DNA of 64,000 nt, from NCBI RefSeq assembly GCF_051020955.1, contig NC_135013.1, forward strand, positions 8,972,001 through 9,036,000, written 5' to 3'. The position numbers were made by a program, and so were the translations under genes. This document shows positions 21,382 to 33,167 of this stretch, piece by piece. Numbering within the stretch: the first letter of the stretch is position 1; the number at the start of each line of letters is the position of its first letter. The notes beneath the pieces are model-generated. The model worked only from the letters and a program-made list of their open reading frames with translations, searched no databases and was not told where the DNA came from. The stretch is from Megalopta genalis. Taxonomy: Eukaryota > Arthropoda > Insecta > Hymenoptera > Halictidae.

Positions 21382-24300
21382 TATGTGAACAGAATATCTG
21401 AACAGAAGCGTAAAGAGGGAATATCGGCGAACTGCCTACAATCCGAAGCTGCTCGTTCCCCATCAGGGCCGAGCGCGACGGTAGGTGGGAGACAACAAAG
21501 ACATTTCTTCAAGCCCGGTAACACTTTGATCAAAGTGTTTCGATCTACATTCCGTCGGGCTCTTCGAGAGGGACGTCACCCCTCCCCCATCGTCCACATA
21601 AAATAACGCGTCGAGGACAGGAAGTGGTCTCGTTTCCTAGGACAAAGGGCCGCGCGTCGCTCGGCGAATCGGTGGCTCTTTTCCCACCGATTCCCGAAAC
21701 AGTTCCCGCCTCGAATTCCTCGGTGCCGCGCCGGCTCTCGAATCCATCTTGGAGGATTACAGGTAGGAATTCGCGCCCCGTTTCCCTGGGACGAGCGGCG
21801 CTCTCTTCTTCCCCGTGTCGTCCCGTCGGGTGCCGGGCTCGCTGTCCATTTGCAATTCTGACACAGTTCGCGGCGCGGCTATAGAGGCGGTCGTTCCCTG
21901 TGTATCGGTGGCCACTGCGGCGACCGTGAAGGAATCTGTCCACGGTTTGAAGGAGGAAGGTGCCGCGAGTGGCGGTAGCGTTGGAATACCAAACGATTCC
22001 CGGAAACCGCCTCGCCGCCCTGGCCCGGTTCGCAGCCGGTCTTCCTTCTCCTCAATTTCGTCTTTCTGCGTCGTTCGTGTCGTCGTCGTTGTCTTCGTCG
22101 TCGCAGTCCTCCTCCTCCTCCCTGCTGTTCCTCCTTCTCGTCGCCGTCGCCGTCGTCGTCGTCGTCGTCGTCGTCGAGACGATGTAGGTCCTCCGGGACC
22201 CGTCGAGAGTTTTCGGCGCGATGCGAAGTCGAGGGGGAGGGAGCTGGGCTGTGGCCAGGTTTAAGGGGTCGTTAAGAATGGGTTCGAGGGCCAGGGCCGT
22301 ATATAACGGATAATTGACAGCCGTTTCGAGGCCGCCGTTTACTTTGCATGGACATTGAATCCGCGCGGCTGCGGGACGAACCGATGGACGGATGGATGGA
22401 TGGACGAGATGCGAAGCTGAGAGAGAAAGAGAGAGCGAGAGAGAGAGAGAGAGAGAAAGGTGGAGAGAGGATCGTTCGACGTGGACCGAACGAAATTCGG
22501 CGGGAACGCGAGGGAGAGCGCAGACCGGCTAAAGGAGATACGAGGAAGCTCGGGAACGGTTAAGGGAGGCGCGGTGAAAAGGCAAATGCTCGCCGGACCG
22601 GCCTCGTAAATTCTTCAATTCCGATGCTCGGAAAGGCATGAACGCGACGCTGACATGCCCGTTCCAATGCCCCTTCCTCGTGGCGCAGCGCGGCCGCGAG
22701 CACCGATTCGGCTTAATTGCCGGCCGCTGGAAAAACGGGCCCGGCACGCCGGCGACCCGACTTGTGCGGCCATCGATGCAACCATCGGCCGCTACCGATA
22801 GTCCCGCTGCTGCATTTTCGGTAAAAGGTCTCTCGGTTCTACTGTTCGCGGTCTACGCCAGTTTTATCTGCTGGCGAACACTTTTGCGAAATATAGTTTC
22901 TTTCACCGTTGCGTCGATCGATGCTGTTTTTCCTAAATGGATCAAAAGACAGCTCTTAAAATTTTAATTTAACACTATTTTCACCGGACAGATCAAAAGA
23001 CATATTTTAAACTTTTTTATCGAAATTATTCTTTACGTTTTATCATTTTTCCTCGAGATACTTTTCAAGTTTTTCTATAATCGCTATAAAATTAATTTGG
23101 TAAAAATAGATGCATGCAATCATGTATACAAATGGTCGGTGAACATAGTGTGAACACTTCTTATGGCTTTTCTATAGGCGGTTCAATGAACTCTTAAATG
23201 GTAATAATGTTTATTGTTTTAACTGGACAAACGCGTTGTTACGCGGTGCAAGAATGCAATAATAATCGATCAGAGCGCGCCAACGAGGAAAAAAAGAAAA
23301 AAAAGAAATGTTAAAACAAATACTAAATTTTTAAAGGTATAAAGTATACAATTTTTGCTGCCATAGTGTGTGTACGGTGGATTTTCTCAGAATAATATTA
23401 TAATTTAAAAAGAACGCGTTGCATTATATTATCTGAACGATTTGATGGATTATGGATGAAATTATTGTAGTTCGTGAACAATTTCTTAAGGAATTCTTAG
23501 CTGCTTTTGTCTTCGATAAAAAGAAAAGAAACTCTTAGTAAACTTCGGGTGGATAAGTGTTAATAATTTCCCTAATAGAACGAGACAATTTGAATATCTT
23601 ATATGTTCTCGTTCATTTTCGTTTCCAAACAGAAGAATCTGTTTCGATTTAGAAGAAATAAATAACACTCGTATGCAATAGTAGCCCGTGTATGAAATCT
23701 TCATCACGAGTTCTAACTCGTTACAGTGCAGTTACGGTGTCTGTGAAATAATCGTCGTCAGCCAGTAACCGGTCGACCGGTAATTACAAAGAACGTTAAC
23801 TCTAATATACGGTTCTAATTCAGACGGGTTCCGTTGTAGAGATTCCAGGATCGCCGCCGACAGCGCGCATTCTGCACGGTATTGACGGAAGTAGTGAAAC
23901 AAGTGAAGATAAATTGATTCGCGCAGGGTTAAGGAGCGTGGCACGGCGAAGCCGCGATCAAAGTCGCAAGGAATCAGCCGTGCATTTGTTTTCGATTAAG
24001 CAGCTTCACGGTCGAACACGTCTGAAACGAGTCGGCTCGAGCCGAGAAAGAATTTCTCCGCGGCGAGAGAATTGCCTGGGCCTCGCAACGCCGAGAAACG
24101 TGAAAAAAAAAAACGGACGATCGGTCGAGAGAGGAGAGAGAGAGTGAGAGAGCTCGAGGGTCGCGTACGAAAGACTTCATCAGCTCTGCTTAATGCGAGG
24201 GAGTCGCGCGGCGCTACATGCATCAAGGCACGCGTGGGGTCTCGCCATCGCGAGCAGCGGGGGTTCGTAATTTGCAACGTAATTTGAAGAGAACTTGGTA

Positions 24301-24668
24301 CTTTCACGGGCATCCCGGCCGCTCTACTCGCGATTCCTCTAACTGTGCGCCGTTATTTATGTCGTGCGAGTTTCTTGCGCGGAACACGTCCCCGCTTCTT
24401 CATTTTGCAATATTTAAGTCCCGTTGCGGATCGCCGCGCGTGTCGATTAATCATCGCGCGGCGACACTTGCCGCGGTTCTCTATTTTTCGACTACGAGCG
24501 CTAGCATATATTAACCGCGACCAACCATCGGACAAGGTGACACGATGCTTTCTTTCACAGTTGCCGAGATTGTAAATATGTTCGCGTGAGAAATTTATTT
24601 TCCGCGAACCTTTCCATCGACGGATAAATTATAATCGAAATTACGGAAATGTTTACAGAATTATTTCA
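21382..24668. other. Long unique region, CpG-rich to 22.9 kb
   Basis: 21400-22900 is strongly CpG-rich, with (CGT)n-like runs at 22075-22177 and a (GA)n run at 22418-22462. A TATATAA motif lies at about 22300, but I cannot tie it to a transcript. Open frames through the trinucleotide and GA runs give poly-Arg, poly-Val or poly-Glu products and are not credible genes. 22970-23900 is AT-rich; 23900-24530 is CpG-rich again. This is a plausible promoter, 5' UTR or regulatory CpG-rich block, but nothing identifies the gene. Confidence 0.4.
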
Positions 24669-24909
24669 CACGTTCCGTGCCGAGCTTTTTTTACTCGAAT
24701 CTTCACGCTTTGATATTTTACTAAAACTTGATGTATTACGTGCAATTATTCATTCTCGTACACATAACAACGTAACAAAAACTTATCAACGCCCATTCTT
24801 GCGGTGGAAATTGATTCTTCGGTTCTAAATTTCTTGTAAACAATTTGTTCAGTTCACTAAGTAAACATGTAAGCGTGTACCATCGATGGTACACGTGGCA
24901 CGGAACGTG
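24669..24909 (+). mobile_element. TTAA-type MITE, family O copy 1 (short form)
   Basis: 241 bp, termini CACGTTCCGTGCC and GGCACGGAACGTG, right TTAA at 24910-24913; the left target has mutated to TTCA. The 20-bp palindrome centred on CCATCGATGG lies 15 bp inside the right end. Confidence 0.8.
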
Positions 24910-24913
24910 TTAA

Positions 24914-25332
24914 TGGACGTGTCCTCGTTGTAATGGAAAATGTACGAAGTTCGAGTAAATCCAATCTTGTTATTGTTATAAAACAATGAATTAGTCGTCT
25001 TTAAGGCTGTGTAATTTCAGTGTTCGACTGTTCAAAATGCAATCCTCTATTGTATTTTTCTAAGACGTAAGCAAAATTTATATTTTCTCGTATGAATACA
25101 ATGGATTGCAGCATTTGAGCTCAATTTGAAAGCCCCCCCCCCACTATTTTCTGAATTCAAGGAACAGCTCTTTCTTCGGTTGCGTCGTGGTATTCGCATC
25201 GATACGATCCATAATGTCTGCCAACATCGTACGTGTTAAGTGATCTTAAGAAAAGTAGTAATTTAAAGCTAAAAATAAGTTTAAATTTAAGATAAACATA
25301 AATAATATCGGACAGGCAGAAGTCTAGGAGTA
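24914..25332. repeat. 417-bp segment shared with long-form O element
   Basis: This segment, directly right of O1, matches 56464-56880 almost base for base (including a poly-C tract at 25133-25141). At 56 kb the same segment is followed by a second O terminus; here foldback element A4 sits where that terminus should begin. Confidence 0.75.
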
Positions 25333-25544
25333 CAGTAATGTCTTCCTAACTGACGCTTAGATTGACACAAAAATGTATAATTTGGGAAGAGCTGACACGA
25401 TTATTCGAGCCTTGCGCCTCGTTTTTATAGTTAAGAATCGGTAATTATAAAAACGAGGCGCAAGACTCAAATTAATCGTATCTCCTCTTTCCAATTTGTC
25501 CATTTCTGTGGACAAATCTGTGCGCCAATTAGAGAGACATTACT
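25333..25544. mobile_element. Foldback MITE, family A copy 4
   Basis: About 212 bp flanked by TA (25331-25332, 25545-25546). The last base of the right terminus is lost. Shares subfamily variants with copy A5. Confidence 0.8.
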
Positions 25545-25645
25545 TACGCGGTCCTCGCTTTGGTCATCCCTGGCATAAACGAACGTTTTCTGCCTTCTCG
25601 GTAGGACTCGTCTGTCGTTGCGTCTTCGTAAGTGCTGACATTTAA

Positions 25646-26371
25646 CCCTTAGCACTCCACGTGTTTCTCAAGTACCACCTACCAGCAACTCCGGTACATT
25701 TTTGGAGCAAAGCGCCTGAAATAAAGGAAGTCTTATTTTGAGCGGAAAAGATTACACATCCTTGCGAAGGCGTTTGATTTTATTCATTTTATGTTGCTAA
25801 GTATAAAAATGGGCAAAAAATGTTTTAATCGTAATGGTACACATGCTAAGCACGTTTTCACTACAAATAACGATTGCCAACGTCGACAAAAACATAGCAT
25901 CTTCGGTGTAATCATGTTAACACTTTATCGTCCGGTCGTGGTTGAGGCTGCCACTCAGTAAGGACTGGCTTAGTCGCGCGCGCATTTGCTCCCAGTACCG
26001 GCTAAATTTTCGCTATTCATTGTGTTGTGCTTATTCCTCTAAAAATAATAATAAATAATAATAATTATTATAATTATAATTCATAAGGATATGGGGAGGT
26101 CAGCATACAGGAGGTCAGCTACTAACAAAACAGTAAAGAAGCGAAAACCGTCGATAGCTAAAAGTCGATTAATAGGCTATCGGTCGATAAGCATTGGCAA
26201 TCGAAAAGCCGATTAATAGGCTAGCGATCGATAAACATTGGCAATCGAAAAGCCGATAAATAGGCTAGCGGTCGATAAAGTGTTAAAAACATTTGGCTCC
26301 GCAGCAGAGCCTTCGGATTTACGGAACAAACGACGGATGTCTCCATAGCGGAGCCAACGTAACGCTAAGGG
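25646..26371 (+). mobile_element. TTAA-flanked MITE, family T, interrupted by X3
   Basis: Between TTAA at 25642-25645 and 26372-26375; termini CCCTTAGCACT and CGCTAAGGG. 726 bp in total, about 360 bp without the inserted X3 and its extra TTAA. A stem GGCTC-7-GAGCC lies at 26295-26311 in the right part. Confidence 0.7.
25921..26282 (-). mobile_element. TTAA-flanked MITE, family X copy 3, nested in T
   Basis: 362 bp between TTAA at 25917-25920 and 26283-26286, inverted relative to X1 and X2 and nearly identical to them. It interrupts element T, so it inserted later than T. Confidence 0.9.
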
Positions 26372-26375
26372 TTAA

Positions 26376-27454
26376 AAAACCGTTTAATCTACACGGTAAA
26401 CACGGTACCATCTTTGAACAGCTTCGACAATCGAAAAGACGCTTCCTCGAATAATCACGACATCTTCTACGCACAAATCTTGCTTTTGAAAGCGTGTATC
26501 CGGCATTTTCACCATGAGGATCGGTTAAAGGGAACAGAAATTAGTGTGCGGGTCGAATGCATAACTCATCGAAGAAGTTTCCCGCAAGAATGGTGGAAAG
26601 CGATCGGTGAACCAAGGGTTGCGTAAGAGACACGCCAGAGTCCCGGGGGAAAGAGGAACGGTAAATAAATTCTGAGACGCCGCGGGACATTTCCACTTGT
26701 CCCTGGACGGCGTGGCCGGAGACAAAGAAAAAACGAGAGGTAAATAAACGAGCGTGAACGAGGCGACACGCGATCCAGCAGAAATATGCATTTCACCGCG
26801 GACCGGCGAGCCCGTGGGCTCGACAATATGTTAGCAAGATTGGTATCAGCCGGGAGCGATGGAGCCGATTCCGCGAAAGAAGGTTGCCCGGAGTCGAGCG
26901 AAGTGACTTGTCAAAAGATCCCGGGACGGTCACCGAGCAGAGGGACCAGGTAATCGATCGCGTGGCTCCGGGCAAGGATTTTTCGGGGCCCGACGCGACG
27001 CGTATAATATACCTGGGCCTTTTTCCCTCCGTTTGTATTTGTCGCCCGCGCGCTCGATCTTCCTTTCTCTAGCGACTCCGGGCTCGACTTGTCAGCTCGT
27101 TTGGCTTACATCGGCTCGGGGCCCGAGATAAAATCCGGTCGCGGCTTAGCCCCATAATGGCACCGCGCCGCGGAACTCGTCGATGGCCCGGCCCGATGTC
27201 ATAATATTGTGCGCATTGTCCGCGTTCCGTCTCGAAACGACCGACCCCTTTGCTCCTCTCTGCCATTAACCATTTTCCCTACGATTTAAGTTTCAAGAAC
27301 GCGTGCCGCAAACGTCAACAAGATTAGTCACGTCCGAAGTGCCAATCGCGAGCTTCTTACGGAATGTAAACACAGCGACTCCCGTTTATATTCGGACACT
27401 TTCCAAAACGCAATAACTTGTTTAGAACCGGACTGAACGACTTATATTCTTTCT
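26376..27454. other. Unique sequence, CpG-rich middle
   Basis: 26800-27250 is CpG-rich. Overlapping open frames on both strands have no motif. No gene called. Confidence 0.4.
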
Positions 27455-27458
27455 TTAA

Positions 27459-27957
27459 CCCTTTCGCTACTACGGACCACTATAGTGGCTTTCCATATGG
27501 TGCCACTGAGGTACTACGGACCACTATAGTGGCTTTCCATTTGGTGCCACTGAGGTACTACGGACCACTATAGTGGCTTTCCATTTGGTGCCACTGAGGT
27601 ACTACGGATCACTATAGTGGCTTTCCATTTGGTGCCACTGAGGTACTACGGACCACTATAGTGGCTTTCCATAAGATGCATTATATTGCATAATGTTATT
27701 TCCTCTCATACTGTAAATTAAAGAGCGCATGCTAAGACGTTATAAAATACCCTGGAATACCCTTTATTTATAAATACCCTTTGGAGAAAAATTTTTTCGT
27801 TCGAAAAATTCATTCAATTCAAACAGCTTAGGTTCTCCGCCGACCGCCGCGGAGTACCGACTTCCGCTGACGATCGCCGTCGCGTAGCGTGCAGTGATGT
27901 CGCAGCGCTCTGTTCAGCAGAAGTACCGCGACGGAGAATCCGCCCGTAGCGAAAGGG
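27459..27957 (-). mobile_element. TTAA-flanked MITE, family Z copy 2
   Basis: 499 bp between TTAA at 27455-27458 and 27958-27961, inverted relative to Z1. It carries the same 44-bp minisatellite (about 4.8 units, 27468-27690) and the same CCGCGG-type hairpin near the other end. It differs from Z1 mainly in repeat number. Confidence 0.85.
27468..27690 (-). repeat. 44-bp minisatellite inside element Z2
   Basis: About five 44-bp units with the CCACTATAGTGG palindrome in each, beginning 18 bp from the element's terminus. Confidence 0.9.
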
Positions 27958-27961
27958 TTAA

Positions 27962-28931
27962 ATGATAGCGCGACTAGTTTACTAGACCATAACTAGAAGA
28001 ATGCTTTTTTTAAAGGTTGCTATTGCTTGGAATGATAAAAGGAGACTTTAAAAAAATTGTTTCGCAGATCTCGGTAAATTATGTGCATGTGAAAAATTTC
28101 AACAAAATCGATTAATCTTTGCTGTAAATAATTAAAGATCGCAAAAATCGAAGCATGCGTCAAGCTGGTTCCTGCGCCGGCTACTAATAAACAATTAAAT
28201 GACGAAAAACGAAAAACCACGAAACAATTACTTTTGTATTCGTCGAACAGAACATGTCAAAATTTTTATTAAAAATTAAACGAAACGAAGGAATAAAAAA
28301 ACGTAACACGTCCTGCTCAATAAATATAAAGTTAATTAGCACTTCTTCGTCCTTTAAACTTAATGAAACGAGACTTGTTTCTCGTATGCTTTCGTATAAC
28401 ATCGTCGCTCGGAACCATTTTGGCTCGGAGTTTCGAAATGGATAAGGTCACCGCGCGGCGGAAGCATCGCCGAGCGAAAAGAAATTGAAAAAGGCCGAAT
28501 TTACGCGCAATCGTTAGCCCGTTTCCTTTAATAACTTCGGAATAATTTAGGAGCCCGCTCGTTTTCATGATAACCCACATGATTACGTGATCCAGCGCGG
28601 ATCACCGTTCGCGCACGGATTATGAATATTCCACGAACAAGTAGCACGTACATTATGATTTTTAACGGACTTTATTGTCGTTCGTGTAAGCGTTTTTGCC
28701 CTCCGTTCCGCGATGAAGGTAATTAACTCGGTTCTGCGAAACTTCCTGGAAGAACTCATTCGCTCTTGTCAATTTTACGATCGGCTAACGTAATTACTGC
28801 ATTCCGTAGTTTCAAGTAGTGCCCATCTTTCGAGCAGCGACGGCTAGCCGGTCGGTTAATTAAATATTCGAGAGTACATAGCACGACAAAGTGCAGCTTC
28901 GATAAACTGGGACGAGCAGGTCGGTGTCGTT
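27962..28931. other. Non-coding stretch, no gene seen
   Basis: AT-rich unique sequence with chance open frames on both strands. Confidence 0.4.
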
Positions 28932-28935
28932 AACA

Positions 28936-29640
28936 CGTTCCCTGCCAGACCGTTTTTGCGCCCCACGCTTTACATTTGTATTATTTTGTTTCTGGCGTAT
29001 GCTTTACAATAATTAAAATAGTGCAAAAATCATAATTATCAAGGAAAGGTTGTATAGTTTAACATGCATAACACAGCAAACCAATAAATTTATTTTTCTA
29101 GGAATTACTTTAACAAATACCTGGCTGATCATTATTATGCCAAGCGAGTTGCATCCTCACATATAATTTTTTTTATCATGCCTATATTAGTTTAAAATAT
29201 AACATTTTAGTTAAATTCAAGTTTGTATGCGATTACAAAGGGATGTTACGATGAACTTTGTTAAAACATGGCAAACATAAGTGTGGTTTATCCACACAAC
29301 TATCGCAGAATGTTACAACTTTTACAGTACTATAGAACTATAGATCAATCCCAGCTTCAGTGAAGCAGTAAGTATTGTGTCAACGACACGCGAATAAATG
29401 ACTGATCGGAATAAGAGAAATGCAGTTAAAACAAGTTACAGTAAAGAAAAATTGCCCATCACGCCGCGTGGGGCGTATACGCCCCACGATTAAATGAGGG
29501 CATCAGCAATAGTATTAAGATGTCCATAATTGACTGCATAATGAATTTTTAAAAAATTCTTCATTTTACAATGATAATACCAAATGGCTTGAACGGAAAA
29601 TTCAGCGTGGGGCGCTGGAAAAAGCTGGACAGCCTAGCGG
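28936..29640. mobile_element. Possible decayed TTAA element with GGGGCG palindrome
   Basis: The left end CACGTTCCCTGCC follows TTAA at 28932-28935, with GCGCCCCACGC about 35 bp inside. The right side has an inverted counterpart (GCGTGGGGCGC at about 29610, then GCTGGACAG), but no clear TTAA. A perfect 22-bp palindrome at 29467-29488 is built from the same CGTGGGGCG half-sites. No coding content. Boundaries are tentative. Confidence 0.4.
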
Positions 29641-31338
29641 ATCATAGATAGATCCCGCCGCGTGGAAATTAACATCGTAAATTAGCCCGAGATAGATTCA
29701 TTAATTCACGGGATGCGACGGTCGCTCGCGGTTCGCCCGATAAATTATCCGCCGTTGGCAACGGAACCGCGAATGTTTACAGCCCGGTGGACAAATCAGA
29801 AGAACCGGAATTCAATGAGATTCGATTACGGTAAGTGGCCGTTCAGTAAATCAACAATAAAACGAAACTGTCACGATATTCCGGTCAATTTCGTATTTTA
29901 CAAGCCCCGCTCGAAAGTCCCCCGGCGTTCCCCGATGCGCGAAGGGTCACGGACCGCTAACAAGAAAAATATAATCCCGGCATAAACAACATTTTAATTA
30001 CGCGTCGCTAGATGATTACGCCGAGGGTCTGTTAATTAACATTCGCGTAATGAGTCGGCTCGTTTTTATTGTTCCACGAAGAAGGGAAGAGGGAGAGATG
30101 TTATCGAGGCAGCTCGGGGGCTACGTACGGGGGATCGATCGATTTTTATAACGGGCGCGCGACTCTTCATTAACAAACTCGGGAGTATTTCGCGAAAGAA
30201 CGTTAATTGCCTTCAGAAAAATACGGATTCCCGACGCGTCGAAAAACCAACGAACCGGCCTCCTTCCGGCCGGCCGGCCGGCCGGCGTCGCATGCCGCGT
30301 CCCGACCTCACCAAACGCGTTAATAAATTTCCCTGTAACGAGTTCGACCGCTTTATCAACGTCCACGAAATGAACGAAAAAAAAAAACAGGAAAAAAAAG
30401 CAGGAAATGATCAATTTCGTAGAATCGGCCAGAGAATTGGCCGATCTGATCCAAGAACGATGGCGTCCTCGTCGCAGCGAGGACTCGGCACAATGGCGAT
30501 TAGAATTATAGACGGCCAGTTACATAGTAAATTATGCGAGGACACGCGTATACGCGGCGTAATTAATATGCAAATGTAAGAACGAGGCACGAGACGAGCT
30601 CTCCCCCCCCCCCCACCCCCTCTCCCTCTCTCGACCGTTAATCTGTCGTTGGGACTTCGTCTTAAAGAGAAAATTAAATATTTTATCGCGCAATTAAAAC
30701 CCCGGTGTTTTCTCTCCGGGAAGAATATGCGGATACAAAAATTCGCTTACGCGTCATAGATCTCTCCCTTCAGGATAATACTAAATCGCGCGACACCGTA
30801 AATCAACTACATATACTGTTACAGTTAACGGCAACAGGAAGAGCGAGTTTTAATTTGAAAGATAAAACGATATGTATATGTCATCGTAAAATGGGAGCCC
30901 TCGCGTCCGTTCGAGAATTTATGATTATAATGTCGTATAATTTTAATATCTCCTCGAAAAGCTCGGGTGCACAACGTCGAACATTCTTCTCTCTTCGATA
31001 TTTTCTCGCGCAGTTTGCTCGTCCTAACCTTGACAATAAAAAGTAATTACGATTTCTAACTCTTCAACACTGGAAACCGGAAGGCATTTTATTTTATAAA
31101 TACCTTCAACAATTTTTCAGGTTTTTCTAAAAATATCGATAAGACTTTCTAACGTGCTATTCCTATTTATAATTTGAAGATTTATGGCGAAACATCTGAA
31201 AAACGCTAATCGTTTAGACGATTTTTATTGGTTCTCGAAACTAATTTTTATCGTACTGCATCGAACGAACCGAGTGTCGGTAGAATTTATAGAATACGAA
31301 AGAGTCGAACTAACAACGAAAAGATTCGAACACCAGTA
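29641..31338. other. Non-coding stretch, no gene seen
   Basis: Unique sequence with a (CCGG)n run at 30266-30284 and a poly-C run at 30603-30614. Open frames at 30121-30579 overlap on both strands. A plus-strand frame at 30705-31046 (113 codons) has no motif. Confidence 0.4.
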
Positions 31339-31551
31339 CAGTAATGTCTCCCTAACTGACGCTTAGGTTGTCCACAAAAATGTATAATTTGAGAAGAGAT
31401 ACGATTATTCGAGCCTTGCGCCTCGTTTTTATAGTTGTTGAGAATCGGTAATTATAAAAACGAAGCGCAAGACTCAAATTAATCGTATCTCCTCTGTCCA
31501 ATTTGTCCATTTCTGTGGACAATCTGTGTGTCAATTAGAGAGACATTACTG
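31339..31551. mobile_element. Foldback MITE, family A copy 5
   Basis: 213 bp flanked by TA; same termini and full-length foldback arms. Confidence 0.85.
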
Positions 31552-31656
31552 TACAACGTTTCTATATGTAGCAGGCTAAGAGTGTCAAAATATACCGAAG
31601 AAAAATATACATATATTGAATAGCTGTGAAATAATGATTTCGATTTGTTTAATTAA

Positions 31657-31897
31657 CACGTTCCGTGCCGAGCTTTTTTTACTCGAATCTTCACACTTTG
31701 ATATTTTACTAAAACTTGATGTATCACGTGCAATTATTAATTCTCGTACACATAACAACGTAACAAAAACTTATCAACGCCCATTCTTGCGGTGGAAATT
31801 GATTCTTCGGTTCTAAATTTCTTGTAAACAATTTGTTCAGTTCACTAAGTAAACATGCAAGCGTGTACCATCGATGGTACACGTGGCACGGAACGTG
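31657..31897 (+). mobile_element. TTAA-flanked MITE, family O copy 2 (short form)
   Basis: 241 bp between TTAA at 31653-31656 and 31898-31901. Termini CACGTTCCGTGCC and GGCACGGAACGTG. A perfect 20-bp palindrome at 31863-31882 lies 15 bp inside the right end. This is the cleanest short-form O copy. Confidence 0.9.
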
Positions 31898-31932
31898 TTA
31901 ATTTGTTGCACGTTGGAAATATTTGATTTATA

Positions 31933-32368
31933 CAGGGTGTCCCAGGTTTTAATGTTCAAACTTTGTCAGTGTATTCTATGGCACAAAGTAAGAAAAAAAT
32001 GTTACGTAAACATAGGTCATATAGAGCTTTATTAAGAAGTTATAACAAAAATTCAGAATAGGAATAGTAATCAACTTGCTGTTACTGCGAGCATTGGCTT
32101 GTGAATAGATCAGCACATGCCGTGTGTTTATGTAAGCTGTGTTTATTAATACATTTCGAAATGTATTAATAACCGTTGTTGACAATACATGATTGACATC
32201 GATCGATGATCGAATTTATGACCGTGCGAATTTCGTTTCTATTCTCTTTCATTTCATTGAACGAATTTTTGTTATAACTTCTTAATAAAGCTCTATATCA
32301 CCTATGCTTATAACATTTTTTTCTTACTTTGTGCCATAGAATACACTGACAAAACCTGGGACATCCTG
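31933..32368. mobile_element. TA-flanked MITE, family E
   Basis: 436 bp between TA at 31931-31932 and 32369-32370; ends CAGGGTGTCCCAGG and CCTGGGACATCCTG. Inverted arms of more than 100 bp each side contain AGCTTTATTAAGAAGTTATA and its complement. The first 11 bp equal the family D terminus; the rest is unrelated. Confidence 0.8.
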
Positions 32369-32370
32369 TA

Positions 32371-32956
32371 TACGTCATAAGTCTGATGATATAACTTTCC
32401 AATGCGAAGAAAAAAGTCTCCATCGTGAATCGAGTTGGATGACTCTGATATCGCGTGAATTCTTGAAGCCGGCGATCGGCGCTCGACGCGTCGATACCTT
32501 CGGCAATTGTTTCGATCGAGGGTTCCCTCGGATCGTAAGGCTGCGGCACAATGGAAGCCCGGTTGCATCGCGTCCGAGCGAAGATTAAAATGTGGAAGCG
32601 CGAGTCCACGCTCGAAGCGTCTACGATCGACGGGAAAGGTAGGAAGAGGGAGGTCGCCGAGCGAAGTAGGAAGAAACGGACGACGAAGCGGACGAAGAAG
32701 AATAGGAGCGAGGAAAGGATGAGTGCAGCGTATAGTAAGCTCCGCGACTACTTTGTCCGTCTGTATACGTTGAATCATCCGGTCGGTTTCCTTTCACGAG
32801 CCGATGGCAGCCGTTCCCGCATCAAAGCCTGTGGTCTCCTCCGAGCAGGCATAATGACTCAATCCGCGATCCACCTTGCCCCCACCCACTCCACCCAACC
32901 ACGGGAAAGAGATCCACCGCTCCTTCCCTCCTTCCAGGTTTCATTCTCCCTCTGCT

Positions 32957-32960
<4 letters not shown>
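32371..32960. other. Non-coding stretch, no convincing gene
   Basis: A plus-strand frame (32551 onward) has a lysine/arginine-rich start (RKKRTTKRTKKNRSEE) but then runs into the CT microsatellites, so I do not call it. Confidence 0.35.
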
Positions 32961-33003
<43 letters not shown>

Positions 33004-33024
33004 CCTCTCTCTCTCTTTCTCTTC
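32961..33024. repeat. (CT)n microsatellite 1
   Basis: Long CT dinucleotide run with a few interruptions. Confidence 0.9.
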
Positions 33025-33114
33025 GTTCGCCGAGGATATTATACGCGCAAGGTCCGTCGAAAGTCTGGAGACCCAAAACCTGCGGTTTCTCTCGTCCACC
33101 TCTGGACACTATGG

Positions 33115-33165
<51 letters not shown>
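33115..33165. repeat. (CT)n microsatellite 2
   Basis: Uninterrupted CT run of about 25 units. Confidence 0.9.

Positions 33166-33167
<2 letters not shown>

Noticed and set aside
21815..22264. 149-codon frame through (CGT)n repeats
   Set aside because: Encodes poly-Val then poly-Arg from a trinucleotide run; frame choice is arbitrary.
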